Origin: Cryoendolithus antarcticus | Taxonomy: Eukaryota > Ascomycota > Dothideomycetes > Cladosporiales > Cladosporiaceae | NCBI GenBank assembly: GCA_002077065.1 | Contig: NAJO01000048.1 | Location: forward strand, 124,001 to 188,000 | DNA: 64,000 bases | Direction: 5' to 3' | Part shown: positions 1 to 10,796 of the stretch, in pieces | Layout of the letters: each line of letters opens with the position of its first letter | Numbering within the stretch: the stretch's first letter is position 1 | Position numbers and translations under genes: made by a program | Notes under the pieces: generated by a model | Told to the model about the DNA's origin: nothing | Seen by the model: only the letters and a program-made list of their open reading frames with translations | The model's database searches: none

Positions 1-1533
1 TAGAACTTGTAGTACGCGAGCTGTATGATCATCTGCACGTATGCGTCGGGCGAGCACTTGAATTTCTTCATCATGCCCTTGCCGTAGCCCTGGTAAGCTT
101 CTACGCGGAGTTCGTGCTGTGCGATTTGTTTTGTGTGGAACGCTGTTGCTGTGGCGATATCTGCTACATTTTCCTTGCTGAGGTGGAAGCGAATCGGTGT
201 TGGCGGTGGGAGCTCAGAGCGAAGTTCTGGGTTGTCGAAGTCGAGTTTGTTGTTGAAGATCACCATGTTCACGTAGTCGTTCAAGCGGTGCGTGGGCGTG
301 CCGTCCATCATACTGTGCTCCCCCATGAAGCCGGAGGTGCCGTTCTCGTTGATGATGAATTGGAGAGGTTTGTCGAACCAGCGGTTGGAGCCGTCGCCGT
401 GCCAGTATTGGTGAGCGCGTTCTGTGAGGGTGACGGGCGCTGCGTCGTCGAGGCAGACTACGAATGATGCAGCTTGTATAGCCTCCAGTGCTGCCTCATT
501 GCTAGGGTTGCTGCTGATGAGGCGCTCCCGCATGTCGGTCCATGTATCGCGGTTCTCTGCAGTCATAGTACCCACTGCAGGGCCCTTCTCCGCTGCCTTG
601 TAAATCCTTCTGAACTGCTCCTCGAGCTCCGTCGTGTTCAACTGCTTGCCATTGACGACGTAAGGCAGCTTGTAAAATGAGTTCTTCCGAATGACCAGGA
701 TGTGCTCATGCTTCGCGTAGTCGTACTTGATTGGCGCATCCGCAGGCTTCAGCGGCAGTCGACAGCAGTTGAACAGCCACTGACATTGCTCCATAGCCAT
801 CGGCATTTTCCTCATCAGCTCAGGCTCGAGTGTGCCCTCATTTACCTGCTTCGCGAAGTCCAATACCGCAGTCGAGATCGCAGCAGCCCGCTTGACTGGG
901 TCCCTTCGTTTTCGGTCATCGCGGTGGCTGTAGAAGTATGATACGTAGGGAACCACAGGATCGCGGTATGTGAGGTACGCTGTGTCGTTCCACCACTCGT
1001 AGATCCAGTTCTTGTGCTTCGGGTCTTCGCGGCGTGCTTGTAGTCGCCTTTGTAATGTTGCTCCCACTCCATTGGGCGATATGAACTCATCCACGGCTTT
1101 CTTCGTTCGTTGGTATTCGGTGTCGCTCGTGAGGGCGTGGACGGACTTCAAATATCGCTTGGCAGTCTCCTCGAGAGTAGGCACAGGTAATCGGGGCAGC
1201 GAGTCTTCGAACCGCAGCATAGCACCTTTCGAGGCATCCTCTTTGTACCCTGCCCGTCTTAAGATCAGCGCCTGCCAACTCCATTCACTCCTATTACGTG
1301 CCAGACGTACCTTCCGGTAATCCACTTTGCTTGCGCTTCTGCTGCGGCGTCATCCTGAACGTAGTCGCCTGTACCGAAGTCCATCAGCGCCCGGAACCAA
1401 ACACCGGCAGACTAGTCCAGCTATATAGCTCTTCCGCCTGCACGCAAGGGAAACTCACACTAGCAGCTGCAGCGAAAGATCCTCGGCTGAGTGGGAGAAG
1501 AGCTCTCTTCGACGCGGCTATGGCGCCGTACAT
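1..1533 (-). CDS. CAT2: Carnitine O-acetyltransferase (partial; 3' end beyond window)
   Basis: It transfers acetyl groups between CoA and carnitine, which lets acetyl units leave peroxisomes and enter mitochondria. Exons read 1533-1459, 1368-1311 and 1249 to the window edge; the introns are 90 and 61 nt, and the first has a GCTGATG branch-like site. About 460 residues are visible. Family marks include EWWNDTAYLTYRDPV near the N-terminus and GEHSMMDGTPTHRL, whose EHS holds the catalytic histidine. The first ATG (1533) opens a presequence-like stretch rich in Ala, Arg and Ser with no acidic residues. A second in-frame ATG (1353) follows intron 1 and would give a protein without it. Fungal carnitine acetyltransferases commonly serve both mitochondria and peroxisomes from two starts. 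The C-terminus, where a peroxisomal signal would sit, is outside the window. Confidence 0.92.
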
Positions 1534-1978
1534 GGGCGCAACGCGAGGGGCGAAATCGCTAGACAAGGGAAAGAAGAGGTTTCAAAGGAGTTTAATGTGC
1601 TTTTGTTGTATGCTATATGTCTTCAGCACGCGTCCAAGGAGGCATTTCTTATTCTGCCACACGTTGCCGTCAATCTCCCGGTGGAACCTTAGACCTCGGC
1701 ATGAGGTCAGGCCATCCGACGACCGACGACCAACGACATGAGTGGTCTTGGCATTGACATTGGGGTACCGGCGACATCGTGGATGTTCATACTGGCGACA
1801 TAGTCATGCGCACGGTGATGTCGGGCCCGAAATGCGCGGAACAAGTATTCCAGACACCTTGTGCAAAGCATCAGTGAGGCTAGGCTGATGAGGATCCCTC
1901 GTACGCACGTACTGGCAATCGTGTGGCATTTTAATGGAGCGTCTACATGTTTCCCCAGAACGCACAAAGAATTCCAAT
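1534..1978. other. Intergenic; upstream of carnitine acetyltransferase
   Basis: No gene is seen. It holds the 5' side of the carnitine acetyltransferase and the 3' side of the orphan gene, which lies on the same strand upstream. A heptamer, CCGACGA, occurs three times in tandem at 1716-1736 (the third copy reads CCAACGA). Confidence 0.5.
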
Positions 1979-3061
1979 CTACCTCAATCTTTCCCAATAG
2001 ACTAATGAGCCATTCATGAACGCTAAGTCAGGACTATACATCGTACTGGTGCTGCAACGGCCGACGCTCCAACAAACCCGGGAGGTGAAAGCCTCGCGAA
2101 GGCACCACCTCCATGGAGACATACGATCACTTGACAATGTATCCTCAACATCGAGAGTGTACTTGCGGTCATTCCAATGGGCTCTGCCAAGCTGCTGCTG
2201 GAACTGCTGCGATTTCAATTTCGAAGCCGGGAACACATCTGGACGCCTTTGCAGACTGCCCAGTCGAACGCGTGCTTGCTGGCGAATAATGCTGGACGTC
2301 GCTTGCCCTCGCTCGACGATAGTAAGTGTTGCCTGGCGATCTCTGTCATACGCTGTGCCGCGCTCGGAAGGGGCGTAGTCAGTGCTCGATATGTGCGCAA
2401 AGTCTCGTGCTTCAATAAGCATCTCTGTGCCTCCATCGATCCGGTCGAAGTGTAGTCTTGCAAAGGTTGAGATCTGCACTTGAATTCGCGCAGCCATCGC
2501 GGCGTTCGGGCATACACGAGGTAGTAAAATGTTGCGGTCCACCCAAAGCTTCTGCGCTAAAGCCTGCAGGCCTTGACTGTGCAGGACGCCGTGGTTGCTG
2601 CCTTTGAACAGGCCGAAGATACTCTGATGCTTGGCGAAACGGCTGACTGCATACGCAGCACATTCGACTGACACGTTGAGCGCTGCGCACGGCTCGTGAA
2701 GAAAGAAACAGAAGTAGGCTGCCATCTCCTCGCGATCGAGGTAGCTCATCTTGGTATTGGAGCTTGGCAATATGTCCAGAGCTTGGCTCATCTCGATGAA
2801 GTGCTGCTTGTCCGTAGCAGATAACGCAGGATTATGCTTACAGCGGTGATCGATGCATATGCAGAAGAGGAGGAAGTTCCGGAGGCGTTCGACTTCTGCT
2901 GCGGCGTCGGCCGAGGCAGGCACGCTCCGCTCTTTGGCCATTGTTGAGCTCAGTCGAGCCAGGAGCTTGTCTTGATCGCCCGTAGTGTACGATGGCGGGC
3001 CAAGTGGTGCAATTGGATCCTCACGCCCTTGAAGGACAGGCATTTCAGGGAAAGCAGGCAT
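1979..3061 (-). CDS. Hypothetical protein (360 aa), intact member of a local paralogue pair
   Basis: I do not recognise the family. It is a single open frame starting with ATG at 3061. The middle carries RLRNFLLFCICIDHRC (about 59-74), LHEPCAALNVSVECAA (about 121-136) and HGVLHSQGLQALAQKLW (about 157-173). All three are echoed in the broken copy at 43747-44650 on the same strand (LRTFLRFCLCVDYRC, THEPRKALHLSVECVA, HGVLRDHGLEALAQKL), so the frame has been under coding selection. There is no signal peptide or membrane segment. The last ~60 residues look less protein-like, so the true C-terminus could lie earlier or be spliced. No function is assigned. Confidence 0.7.
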   Translation of the reverse strand: MPAFPEMPVLQGREDPIAPLGPPSYTTGDQDKLLARLSSTMAKERSVPASADAAAEVERLRNFLLFCICIDHRCKHNPALSATDKQHFIEMSQALDILPSSNTKMSYLDREEMAAYFCFFLHEPCAALNVSVECAAYAVSRFAKHQSIFGLFKGSNHGVLHSQGLQALAQKLWVDRNILLPRVCPNAAMAARIQVQISTFARLHFDRIDGGTEMLIEARDFAHISSTDYAPSERGTAYDRDRQATLTIVERGQATSSIIRQQARVRLGSLQRRPDVFPASKLKSQQFQQQLGRAHWNDRKYTLDVEDTLSSDRMSPWRWCLREAFTSRVCWSVGRCSTSTMYSPDLAFMNGSLVYWERLR

Positions 3062-3739
3062 GGCTTCACCAATGCTAGCGGCGGAGTGTACAATGGTTGT
3101 TACTGGCGGCTTGCTGTCGTTTTATTTGATCCAGAGGCATAGATCGGAAGTATTCAGTACTTAAGACACGTGCATGGTGCGTGGCTGCCAAGTCATGCTG
3201 ACCTTTGCTTGCTGTACGATAGGTTTACCGGGAATACCAGATGTGTGTAGTACCCACGCGAAGTTGACGAGACGACGACCACTGTAAGACGATGTGGAAC
3301 TCACCATCGGCACGACGACTTTATTGAGCGCCTAGAACTCATTTGGTTCACTTCCAACCTTCCAGACGCGCACCGTGCCATGTGGTAGCCTGAACACCTG
3401 TTGTCCCCCGGTGGTCAGTCCACGCCTAATACTCGGGCTGTGTACAACATGGGGTCTAATCGACGCCCGCGCGAGAGTGCTCCGCTCGAGGAGGCGTGTA
3501 AATACACTGGCGTTGGAGTGTCAACAAGCTTCCAGCAGTGGTAACTTTCCAAAAGCAAGCGGCGAGATAGCCTGCGTCTTCATCCTCGAAAACGACGTTC
3601 AGACGGCGCCACGTGACGGGCTGTGGTGCGTCGCTTTAGTAAATCTACATGCATTACAGAAGCTCTATCGACACACTCTACCGCTCCTTGTACTCCTCTG
3701 TAACCGTCCATTCTACGCTGCGTAAATGCCTACATGCAC
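3062..3739. other. Intergenic between orphan gene and malate dehydrogenase
   Basis: About 680 bp with no convincing gene. It contains the 3' flank of malate dehydrogenase and the 5' flank of the orphan gene, both on the minus strand. A plus-strand frame of 116 codons has no recognisable motif. Confidence 0.5.
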
Positions 3740-4945
3740 CTACGGGTTCTCCTTGACGAACTTAACACCCTTCTCGATGTTGCCCTTGAGCTGTCCAACA
3801 GCAACATCAATGAGCTTTTGCTCGCCCTCGGTAACCTTGCCGATCGGGTGGATCTTCTCAACGCCATTGGGACCAAGCTCGACGTTGGTGGAGAAGTAAG
3901 TCACGCCCTGGTCCTTGAACAGCGGGCTCTCGACGTATGCGGGCTCGATGACGCCCTTCTCGCCCTGAGCAGCCTTCAGCAGCGATTCAGCAAAGCGCGC
4001 ACCAGCCATGGCCATGGAGAGCGTGGCCGAGCCAGCACCACCCTTGGCCTGCACAACCTCATCACCACCAAACTGCACACGCTTGATGTAGTCCGCGAGC
4101 TCCTGGCCGTCGAGGCTGTGGCCTGACTGGCTGAGCAGAGGGACGATGGTCTCACCGGAGTGGCCTCCAATGACGACAATGTTCTCGTTCGCTGGGTCGG
4201 TGCTCTTGAGCTGGGAGATGAAGCGGGATGCGCGGACGACGTCGAGGGTAGTCACGCCGAAGAGCTTCCTGGGGTTGTAGACGCCCTTGCTCTTGAAGAC
4301 CTCGGCGGTGATGGGCACGGTGCTGTTGACTGGGTTGGCGATAACGAGGATGGCGGCGTCGGGGCAGATGTCGGCGCAGGACTTGGCTAGGTCGCGGACG
4401 ATCGAGGCGTTGGTGTTGAAGAGATCTGCGTAGCTTGTCAGCCTGAGCTCATTCGAAAGATACATGAGGTTACGCACCATCACGGGTCATGCCTGGCTTT
4501 CGGGGCACGCCTGCGGGAATGAGGACGATCTCCGCGCCCTTGAGGGCAGCCTCAATGCCGCCATTCTTCTCGGGCTCGTAGCCAGTGACCTACTCACTTT
4601 GTCAGCGGCTGTTCCTCTCTCCTTTCATAGACTTTGACTCACGGTGCTCTTGGTATTGACGTGCGACACATCAGCGGCGACACCTGGTGCGCCTCGGATA
4701 TCGAAGAGCGAGAGCTCGGTGACTCGGGGGTTGAGCTTCAGCAGGAGCGACAACGGCTGGCCGATACCACCGCCGGCACCTAGGACTGCGACCTTGGTGG
4801 CCTATAATGCGATCATCATCAGTCCCATCACCCAATGCCTCAATCCCATCTTATTCAATTGATAGCTTACATGGCTTGCCGAGGCGGAGAAGGCTCTCCT
4901 CGAGACTGCACCGAACACTGACTTTGACGCTTGACGTGCGAGCAT
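3740..4945 (-). CDS. MDH1: Malate dehydrogenase, mitochondrial
   Basis: It interconverts malate and oxaloacetate with NAD+ in the TCA cycle. Four exons: 4945-4871, 4801-4643, 4589-4478 and 4425-3740, giving 343 residues; introns are 69, 53 and 52 nt. The first exon is a mitochondrial presequence ([20 protein letters not shown]). The second exon carries the nucleotide-binding loop [29 protein letters not shown] spans the third splice and includes substrate-binding arginines. [11 protein letters not shown] and the catalytic histidine loop [16 protein letters not shown] follow. Length and motif order are normal for the mitochondrial type. It is divergent from EXO70 across about 500 bp. Confidence 0.97.
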
Positions 4946-5448
4946 GTTGACTTTAGTTGGGGGAGGTTGACGTAGTTTGTGTAGTCCAATGGTGCAAATG
5001 CAATGCAGAGAGGGTCGCAAATGTTCGATGTCTCTCCCGTTGGCCCATCTCCGCTCCAGAGGAACTTCCGACTAACCCCTGCTACCGGGGAGATCTATGC
5101 CGACATCCGCAGAGCCGCACAATGCTGACTACACACTGCCAATGCTCCATTGCGTACCTAATGGATGTAACTACTTCTTTCAATAATTCCGAACAATCTT
5201 ATGCTGGTGTCATACCACTCGGAGTAACGGTCTCATATCATCCGTGCTTAGGAGAGAGCAAGTACTGTCTGTCGGACTTGCTCCCCCCTCTCTCTCACGA
5301 ACGTAGTAGCTTGAAGCTCCACTAACGCAGCTGCATCTATACGAGCAGTGGTGGTTCTCGAGATTCGAGGAGACATTGTGGACCACCAGGCCGACGAATT
5401 CACCGAGGACGTCATGCTTCGTACGACAAGACCATAACGTGAGCGAAG
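4946..5448. promoter_or_regulatory. Divergent promoter region MDH1 / EXO70
   Basis: About 500 bp between two outward-facing housekeeping genes. A pyrimidine run of C and T (about 5281-5298) lies some 150 bp before the EXO70 start and resembles the CT stretches common in fungal promoters. No gene is seen. Confidence 0.5.
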
Positions 5449-7332
5449 ATGGTGGCAAGACAGGCCGCCTTTGCGGAGGAATCCGCAGAGGTGGAGGTCC
5501 TCTACGCCAACCTTGAGAAGATGAAGTCCTTGACGAAGAAGATCCAGACGTCGATGTCGCGACTAGACGTCAGCGGGCGGACGGTGCAGGAAGCCATTAG
5601 ACCCATATACGGCAATACACAGCGACTCCAGACAACGAACACCAATGTCGACAGAATCATGGAGGCCATTGAGAAGGTGCGACAGCCACTGGATATGCGC
5701 AACAAGGAGGAGCAGATCTTGCGGGAGCGACCGGACAGAGTCGGCTTGGGACAGTACATTGCCAGCATTGATCGGACGAACCGTGCATTGAAGGCTATGA
5801 AGTCTTCGGGTATGCGATCGAATCAGAAGGCTGTCAATGAGCTCGGCGGACTACTGCAAGTCGGGTCACAGAACTTGCAGGAGGTGTTTCGGGACATCGT
5901 CAGGCAAGACTCGCAGCCCATCGAGCCACTGCAGCAGATCATGAGGGGAGCTGAGTTCCCTATGATATCGACGAACAAGTCTGCGGAGCTCAGGACGATC
6001 AACACACACATCTCGAATGCTCACGCGGCTCCCAACGGTGGGCTGTCTCCGTCGGCCAAAGTATACGCACAGGAGAGGGGTCAATACATTCAGCTATCGC
6101 TGCAGAATCTCTCGGCAGCATCGCTGTCGACCGCGAGGAAGGTCAATGCAGACGCCATCTACAAGCCAGGTAGCAATGGCATTGGCACGTACTGCGCTGG
6201 TATACAGGGCATGTTCACCGCCGAGTATGCATGCATATGTGAGATCTTCAGCCGAGACGAATGGGGTGCGATACTAGCTGCAACGTGCTCAGCCGCCTTG
6301 CAGACATTCGCTGGCACCTTGCGAGACCTCGACAACCACATCAAGGCGAACATGCTCACAGACTGCTATCTTGCGTACGAGATTGTGGAGCTCGTATCCA
6401 CTACGTCTTTCCATCTTGAGGACAAGACTGGCGAGCTGAAGCACGAGATTTCCGATGCAATCAAGCCCATTCGCGAGACAGCGAAGTCGTCACTCACGTC
6501 CTTACTGAACGACACACGGACGAAGATCCAGCAGACCATGGCTCTACCAGTCGACGGCTCAGCGATCCCACTCACTTCCGAAGTCATGCAACGCCTCCAG
6601 CTCATGACCTCCTACCTTCCACCCCTAACGAGCATCATGCGCAGTCTCGGCGACGGCGGCTGGAAAAACACCAATACCGCCATCTCCACTTCCTCTCTCC
6701 CAACTCTGAAGTCCTTCGATGTCGGCGCCGACGGCCAACAGCTTTTCGCGCACTACAGCATGGACGCCATCGACACGCTGCTCTCGAATCTTGAGAACCG
6801 TACGCGGAGTCTCCTCAAGGGTAAGTCCCTGCAGGGAGTCTCCATGGCGAACAATGTCGCGATAGTAGAGCGCATGATACGATCCTCTGAGCTGGCGCCT
6901 TTGCTGGCCAACGCTGCGCAACCAAAACTGGACGCAGCCAAGAAGAACGCCAAGAATTCCTACATGGACGGGTGGAATGAGGTTTTCAAGCTCATGCAAG
7001 ACGTGACGAATACGGCCAAGGCTCCTCGACCGCCTAGTACAGGCGCGGCGATCGATTCCGCGGCATTGCTCAAGTCCATGTCAAACAAGGATAAGGACGT
7101 CATCAAGGAAAAGTTCAAGGGCTTCAATCTCATCTTTGACGAACTGATTGCGAAGCACAAAGCTTTCAAGATGGAGGGAGAGGTCAGGAAGCAGCTTGGT
7201 ATCGAGGTACAGAAGTTCGTTGAGCCGCTCTATGCTAGGTTCTGGGAGCGGTATCATGAGATTGACAAGGGGAAGGGGAAGTATGTTAAGTATGATAAGG
7301 CGCAGCTGGGCGCTATTGTGAATGCGTTGTGA
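5449..7332 (+). CDS. EXO70: Exocyst complex component Exo70
   Basis: Exo70 is an exocyst subunit that helps tether secretory vesicles at sites of polarised growth and binds PI(4,5)P2 and Rho GTPases. The gene is intronless and encodes 627 residues, matching the usual fungal length. The N-terminal 120 residues are helical and coiled-coil-like (LYANLEKMKSLTKKIQTSM). The rest has the long helical-rod pattern of the Exo70 domain. The C-terminus, FWERYHEIDKGKGKYVKYDK, is the conserved basic membrane-contact end. The ATG at 5449 gives an N-terminus that aligns with known Exo70. SEC5, another exocyst subunit, lies about 28 kb away. Confidence 0.95.
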   Translation: MVARQAAFAEESAEVEVLYANLEKMKSLTKKIQTSMSRLDVSGRTVQEAIRPIYGNTQRLQTTNTNVDRIMEAIEKVRQPLDMRNKEEQILRERPDRVGLGQYIASIDRTNRALKAMKSSGMRSNQKAVNELGGLLQVGSQNLQEVFRDIVRQDSQPIEPLQQIMRGAEFPMISTNKSAELRTINTHISNAHAAPNGGLSPSAKVYAQERGQYIQLSLQNLSAASLSTARKVNADAIYKPGSNGIGTYCAGIQGMFTAEYACICEIFSRDEWGAILAATCSAALQTFAGTLRDLDNHIKANMLTDCYLAYEIVELVSTTSFHLEDKTGELKHEISDAIKPIRETAKSSLTSLLNDTRTKIQQTMALPVDGSAIPLTSEVMQRLQLMTSYLPPLTSIMRSLGDGGWKNTNTAISTSSLPTLKSFDVGADGQQLFAHYSMDAIDTLLSNLENRTRSLLKGKSLQGVSMANNVAIVERMIRSSELAPLLANAAQPKLDAAKKNAKNSYMDGWNEVFKLMQDVTNTAKAPRPPSTGAAIDSAALLKSMSNKDKDVIKEKFKGFNLIFDELIAKHKAFKMEGEVRKQLGIEVQKFVEPLYARFWERYHEIDKGKGKYVKYDKAQLGAIVNAL

Positions 7333-8175
7333 TTAGTGAGTGGACTTTGGATGGGGTTTGGAGGGAGCAGATGATACCCACTGGAGTTTTGGTGTCAAAG
7401 GCATGCGGCTGACTGCCACACCCTCACGTAGCTCGCGTGGGTATCTGCTGCATTAGCTCTATGGATGTGACAGGTACATATGCTGTACGCGTATGCAATA
7501 CTGAGTGATTACCTGGTGCTCGAGCAATCAATGAATGGCATGATTACGCGGGTATTGGCCAGGCTCGGACACAGAACTGATGGCAAACGGTATCGGCCGA
7601 CACAATGGAGAGACGTCGAAACAAAGTTGAATGACCTGGAGTAGTTAACGCTAATGGTGCATGGGCCATCCTGTCCCCTTTCTTGGAGACGAAGGGGAGA
7701 TTCAGCCATCATTCCCGTACCGCATGCACCCATTGCTCTGCCGAACACTGCACTACCTCACCTCACACCCAGCGCATTGCCGTCGAGCTTCACTTCTTGC
7801 CGCTCATTATTGCCATTGATTGTCATTCTATCATCGAGCAACACTGCGCACTGGGTCAGGCCATTGCTGCTTGAAACGCGGAGCACCGGAGAATTTACTG
7901 GTAAGCCTTGAGCCCGTTACTCTGCGCCGTTGAGGAAGGATACGACACTGCGGTGCAAGGAGGAGGTCGCGCCTGCGGTCAATGGCCATGTGCTGACAGT
8001 AATTGCGCAGAAGGAGCATAGCAAACACAGTCACGATGGGTAAGCCTTCCTAAACTTCAAGTTTCCCCTCCGACCTTCACCAAACATCACTCCCACCCAC
8101 GCGCGAAAACGACGACGGCTTCGAATTCGGCATACATCACGTGGTCAGGACAGTCGCGACATTCATTGGCAGACC
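7333..8175. other. Intergenic / septin 5' leader
   Basis: No gene is seen. An ATGG followed by a good donor (GTAAGC at about 8040) lies 135 bp before the septin start, but splicing it to the acceptor just before 8176 does not give an ATG in the septin frame. I read it as a possible 5'-UTR intron, not a coding exon. Confidence 0.45.
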
Positions 8176-9888
8176 ATGGCAGCCGCTGCAGCTCTGTCTC
8201 AACAACCCCACCCCGGCCCAATGACACCCGCCATATCGCCTGGCACCTCTATACCAGCGACCTCGAAGCCGCCATCAGCGCGCACGAGCATCGAGACCAC
8301 GGCGTCAACTCACAGTCGCGCAACGTCAGTCATAGCTAACAAGCCACCCCCCACAGCCACCGCCAACGGTAACCTCGGAGCTGCCTCCCCTCCATCACGA
8401 GCCTCGCCAATCCCCAACCAGGCCATCCCCAACGGCAAGCTCACATCCCCGCACGTCGAGCACAGCAACATCATGCCCAATGGGGGCGCCACAGCACCCC
8501 AGACCGTCTCCTCGAAAGACCCAAAAGCCGCGGCACAGGCGGCGAGCGACATGAAGAACATTGTGCGTAGAAAGCTCACTGGCTATGTCGGGTTTGCCAA
8601 TCTGCCCAATCAGTGGCATCGCAAGAGTGTGCGCAAGGGGTTTAACTTCAACGTTATGGTCGTTGGTGAGTACATATCCTGAACGTACTGTGAATGGGTA
8701 GTGCAGGGCTGACACACAGCACAGGTGAATCTGGCCTCGGCAAGTCCACGCTCGTGAACACCCTCTTCAACACCTCGCTCTACCCGCCCAAAGAACGCAA
8801 GCAGCCTTCCCTCGACTTCGCCCCCAAGACCGTCAACATCCAGTCCATCAGCGCCGACATCGAGGAGAATGGCGTCCGTCTCCGCCTCACAGTCGTGGAT
8901 ACCCCTGGCTTCGGCGACTTCGTGAACAACGACGAGTCTTGGCGTCCCATCGTTGAGAACATTGAGGCGCGCTTCGATGCGTATCTTGATGCTGAGAACA
9001 AGGTCAACCGCATGAATATTGTCGACAATCGCGTGCATGCTTGCGTGTACTTCATTCAGCCTACTGGTCATTCGCTTAAGCCGCTTGATGTGGAGGTCAT
9101 GCGCAGACTTCATACCAAGGTCAACCTCATTCCGGTGATAGCGAAGGCTGATACGCTTACCGATGACGAGATTGCCGCGTTCAAGCAGCGTGTGAGTGCC
9201 TGACATCCCGCTTTAGGGTCGCTAGCAAGCTACTGACACCAACCAGATCCTCGGCGACATCAACCACCACAACATCCAGATCTTCGAAGGCCCACGATAC
9301 GAGCTCGATGACGAAGAGACCATCGCCGAAAATAACGAGATCATGTCCAAAGTCCCCTTCGCAGTGGTAGGCGCCAACACCGAGGTCACCACGCCCGAAG
9401 GCCGCAAGGTCCGCGGCCGCCGCTACCCCTGGGGCGTCATCGAAGTCGACAACGAAGAGCACTGCGACTTCGTCAAGCTGCGCCAAATGCTCATCCGAAC
9501 ACACATGGAAGAGCTGAAAGAGCACACAAACAACTTCCTTTACGAGAACTATCGCAGCGATAAGCTGACTGCCATGGGCGTCGCCCAAGACCCGTCAGTC
9601 TTCAAGGAGGTGAATCCTGCTGTGAAGCAGGAAGAGGAGCGCAGCTTGCACGAGCAGAAGCTGGCTAAGATGGAATTGGAGATGAAGATGGTGTTCCAGC
9701 AGAAGGTTAATGAGAAGGAGAATAAGCTTAAGCAGAGCGAGGAGGAGCTGTATGCGCGGCATCGGGAGATGAAGGAGCAGCTTGATCGGCAGAGGGTGGA
9801 GTTGGAGGAGAAGAAGGGGAGGATTGAGAGTGGGCGGCCGGTGGATGAGAAGGTGAGGAAGAAGGGTGGGTTTTCATTGAGGGGTTAG
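8176..9888 (+). CDS. aspB: Septin, CDC3/AspB type
   Basis: A filament-forming GTP-binding protein of septation and polarity. Exons are 8176-8665, 8725-9191 and 9247-9888 (532 residues; introns 59 and 55 nt). The first ~130 residues are low-complexity Pro/Ser/Ala/Thr. Then come the basic lipid-binding stretch [20 protein letters not shown], the P-loop GESGLGKST (interrupted by intron 1 at the first Gly), DTPGFGD (G3), AKADTL (G4), the septin unique element around [19 protein letters not shown], and a C-terminal coiled coil from about residue 440. It matches Aspergillus AspB closely in order and sequence. The 8176 ATG is chosen because upstream ATGs are out of frame. Confidence 0.96.
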
Positions 9889-10796
9889 GTGCGAGGAGAG
9901 CGGTAGTATTGGCTCGGGTGTGACGTGTCGTTCAGGGGAGTGCGCTTGGCTGGCTTGCTTTGACATGCGCTGAGCCTGCTGGCGATACACGCTGTCTGCA
10001 GGCGAAGGCTATCGCGGCCAACCGGGACGAGACGGGGAGAGGTGCTACCCTAATGTCACTAATCTACATTACACACCACGCCTCCCACACCAGTCCGGGT
10101 CTATCTCAACCCGCTGAGCGGGCGTTGGAGTTGGACTGGACTTCGGCAACGGGCAAGCAACAGGAAGCGTCTCTTATGTGTGTATTAGGTTGGAGCGAAG
10201 ATTTGGGCGAGGAGACTGAAAGCTTGTGATACCAAATAGCGAGATTGTTTTATTACTTGCTTCTCTACCGGCCAGCTCCAGACGTTTCATGAAGAATTTG
10301 TTGGAATTGCGGCGATCATGAGTTCCACTCGAGTTGCGGACTGTCACAAGCCGTGACGGGGCTTGGCTCGAGTCGTGCCTCGAGAAACCTCATTTCCCAC
10401 ATGAACCGAACATGTAGCTTTCCAACATTCGGTATTGGACACATATCCAAACAGAACGAAATGTGACGTCAGGACATATGGCTGATTTGGTTGGCGGAAG
10501 GTCTCGGCCATGCATGTAGTGTCTGCGCCTCAATGTTTGCCTTCTTTTAGCCATGCGGTCACCATGCAGCATGCTGGTAAGTGGAGATGGTCTTGCCCGT
10601 GGCAGTCTCCTACTGGCGCCTGTGAGGTGAGGCAGCGTGGTGGCAGCAGTCACTAAATATCGCAGAAGGCGAAGGAAGAGATGCCCATCGAAGAACACGT
10701 ATCACGATAACTATCCTGAGACTCGTAAAGTCGCCAGCTGCATCTCTGGCACAGTATCTGGAGCTACCACTTGACTGTTCCGCCACTGGTCCTGAC
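9889..10796. other. Intergenic, no feature recognised
   Basis: About 900 bp between the septin and the HET gene. Short open frames on both strands show no motif or paired splice sites that I trust. Confidence 0.5.

Noticed and set aside
8037..8175. Upstream coding exon ATGG for the septin
   Set aside because: None of the nearby acceptors I tried puts it in frame with the conserved protein.
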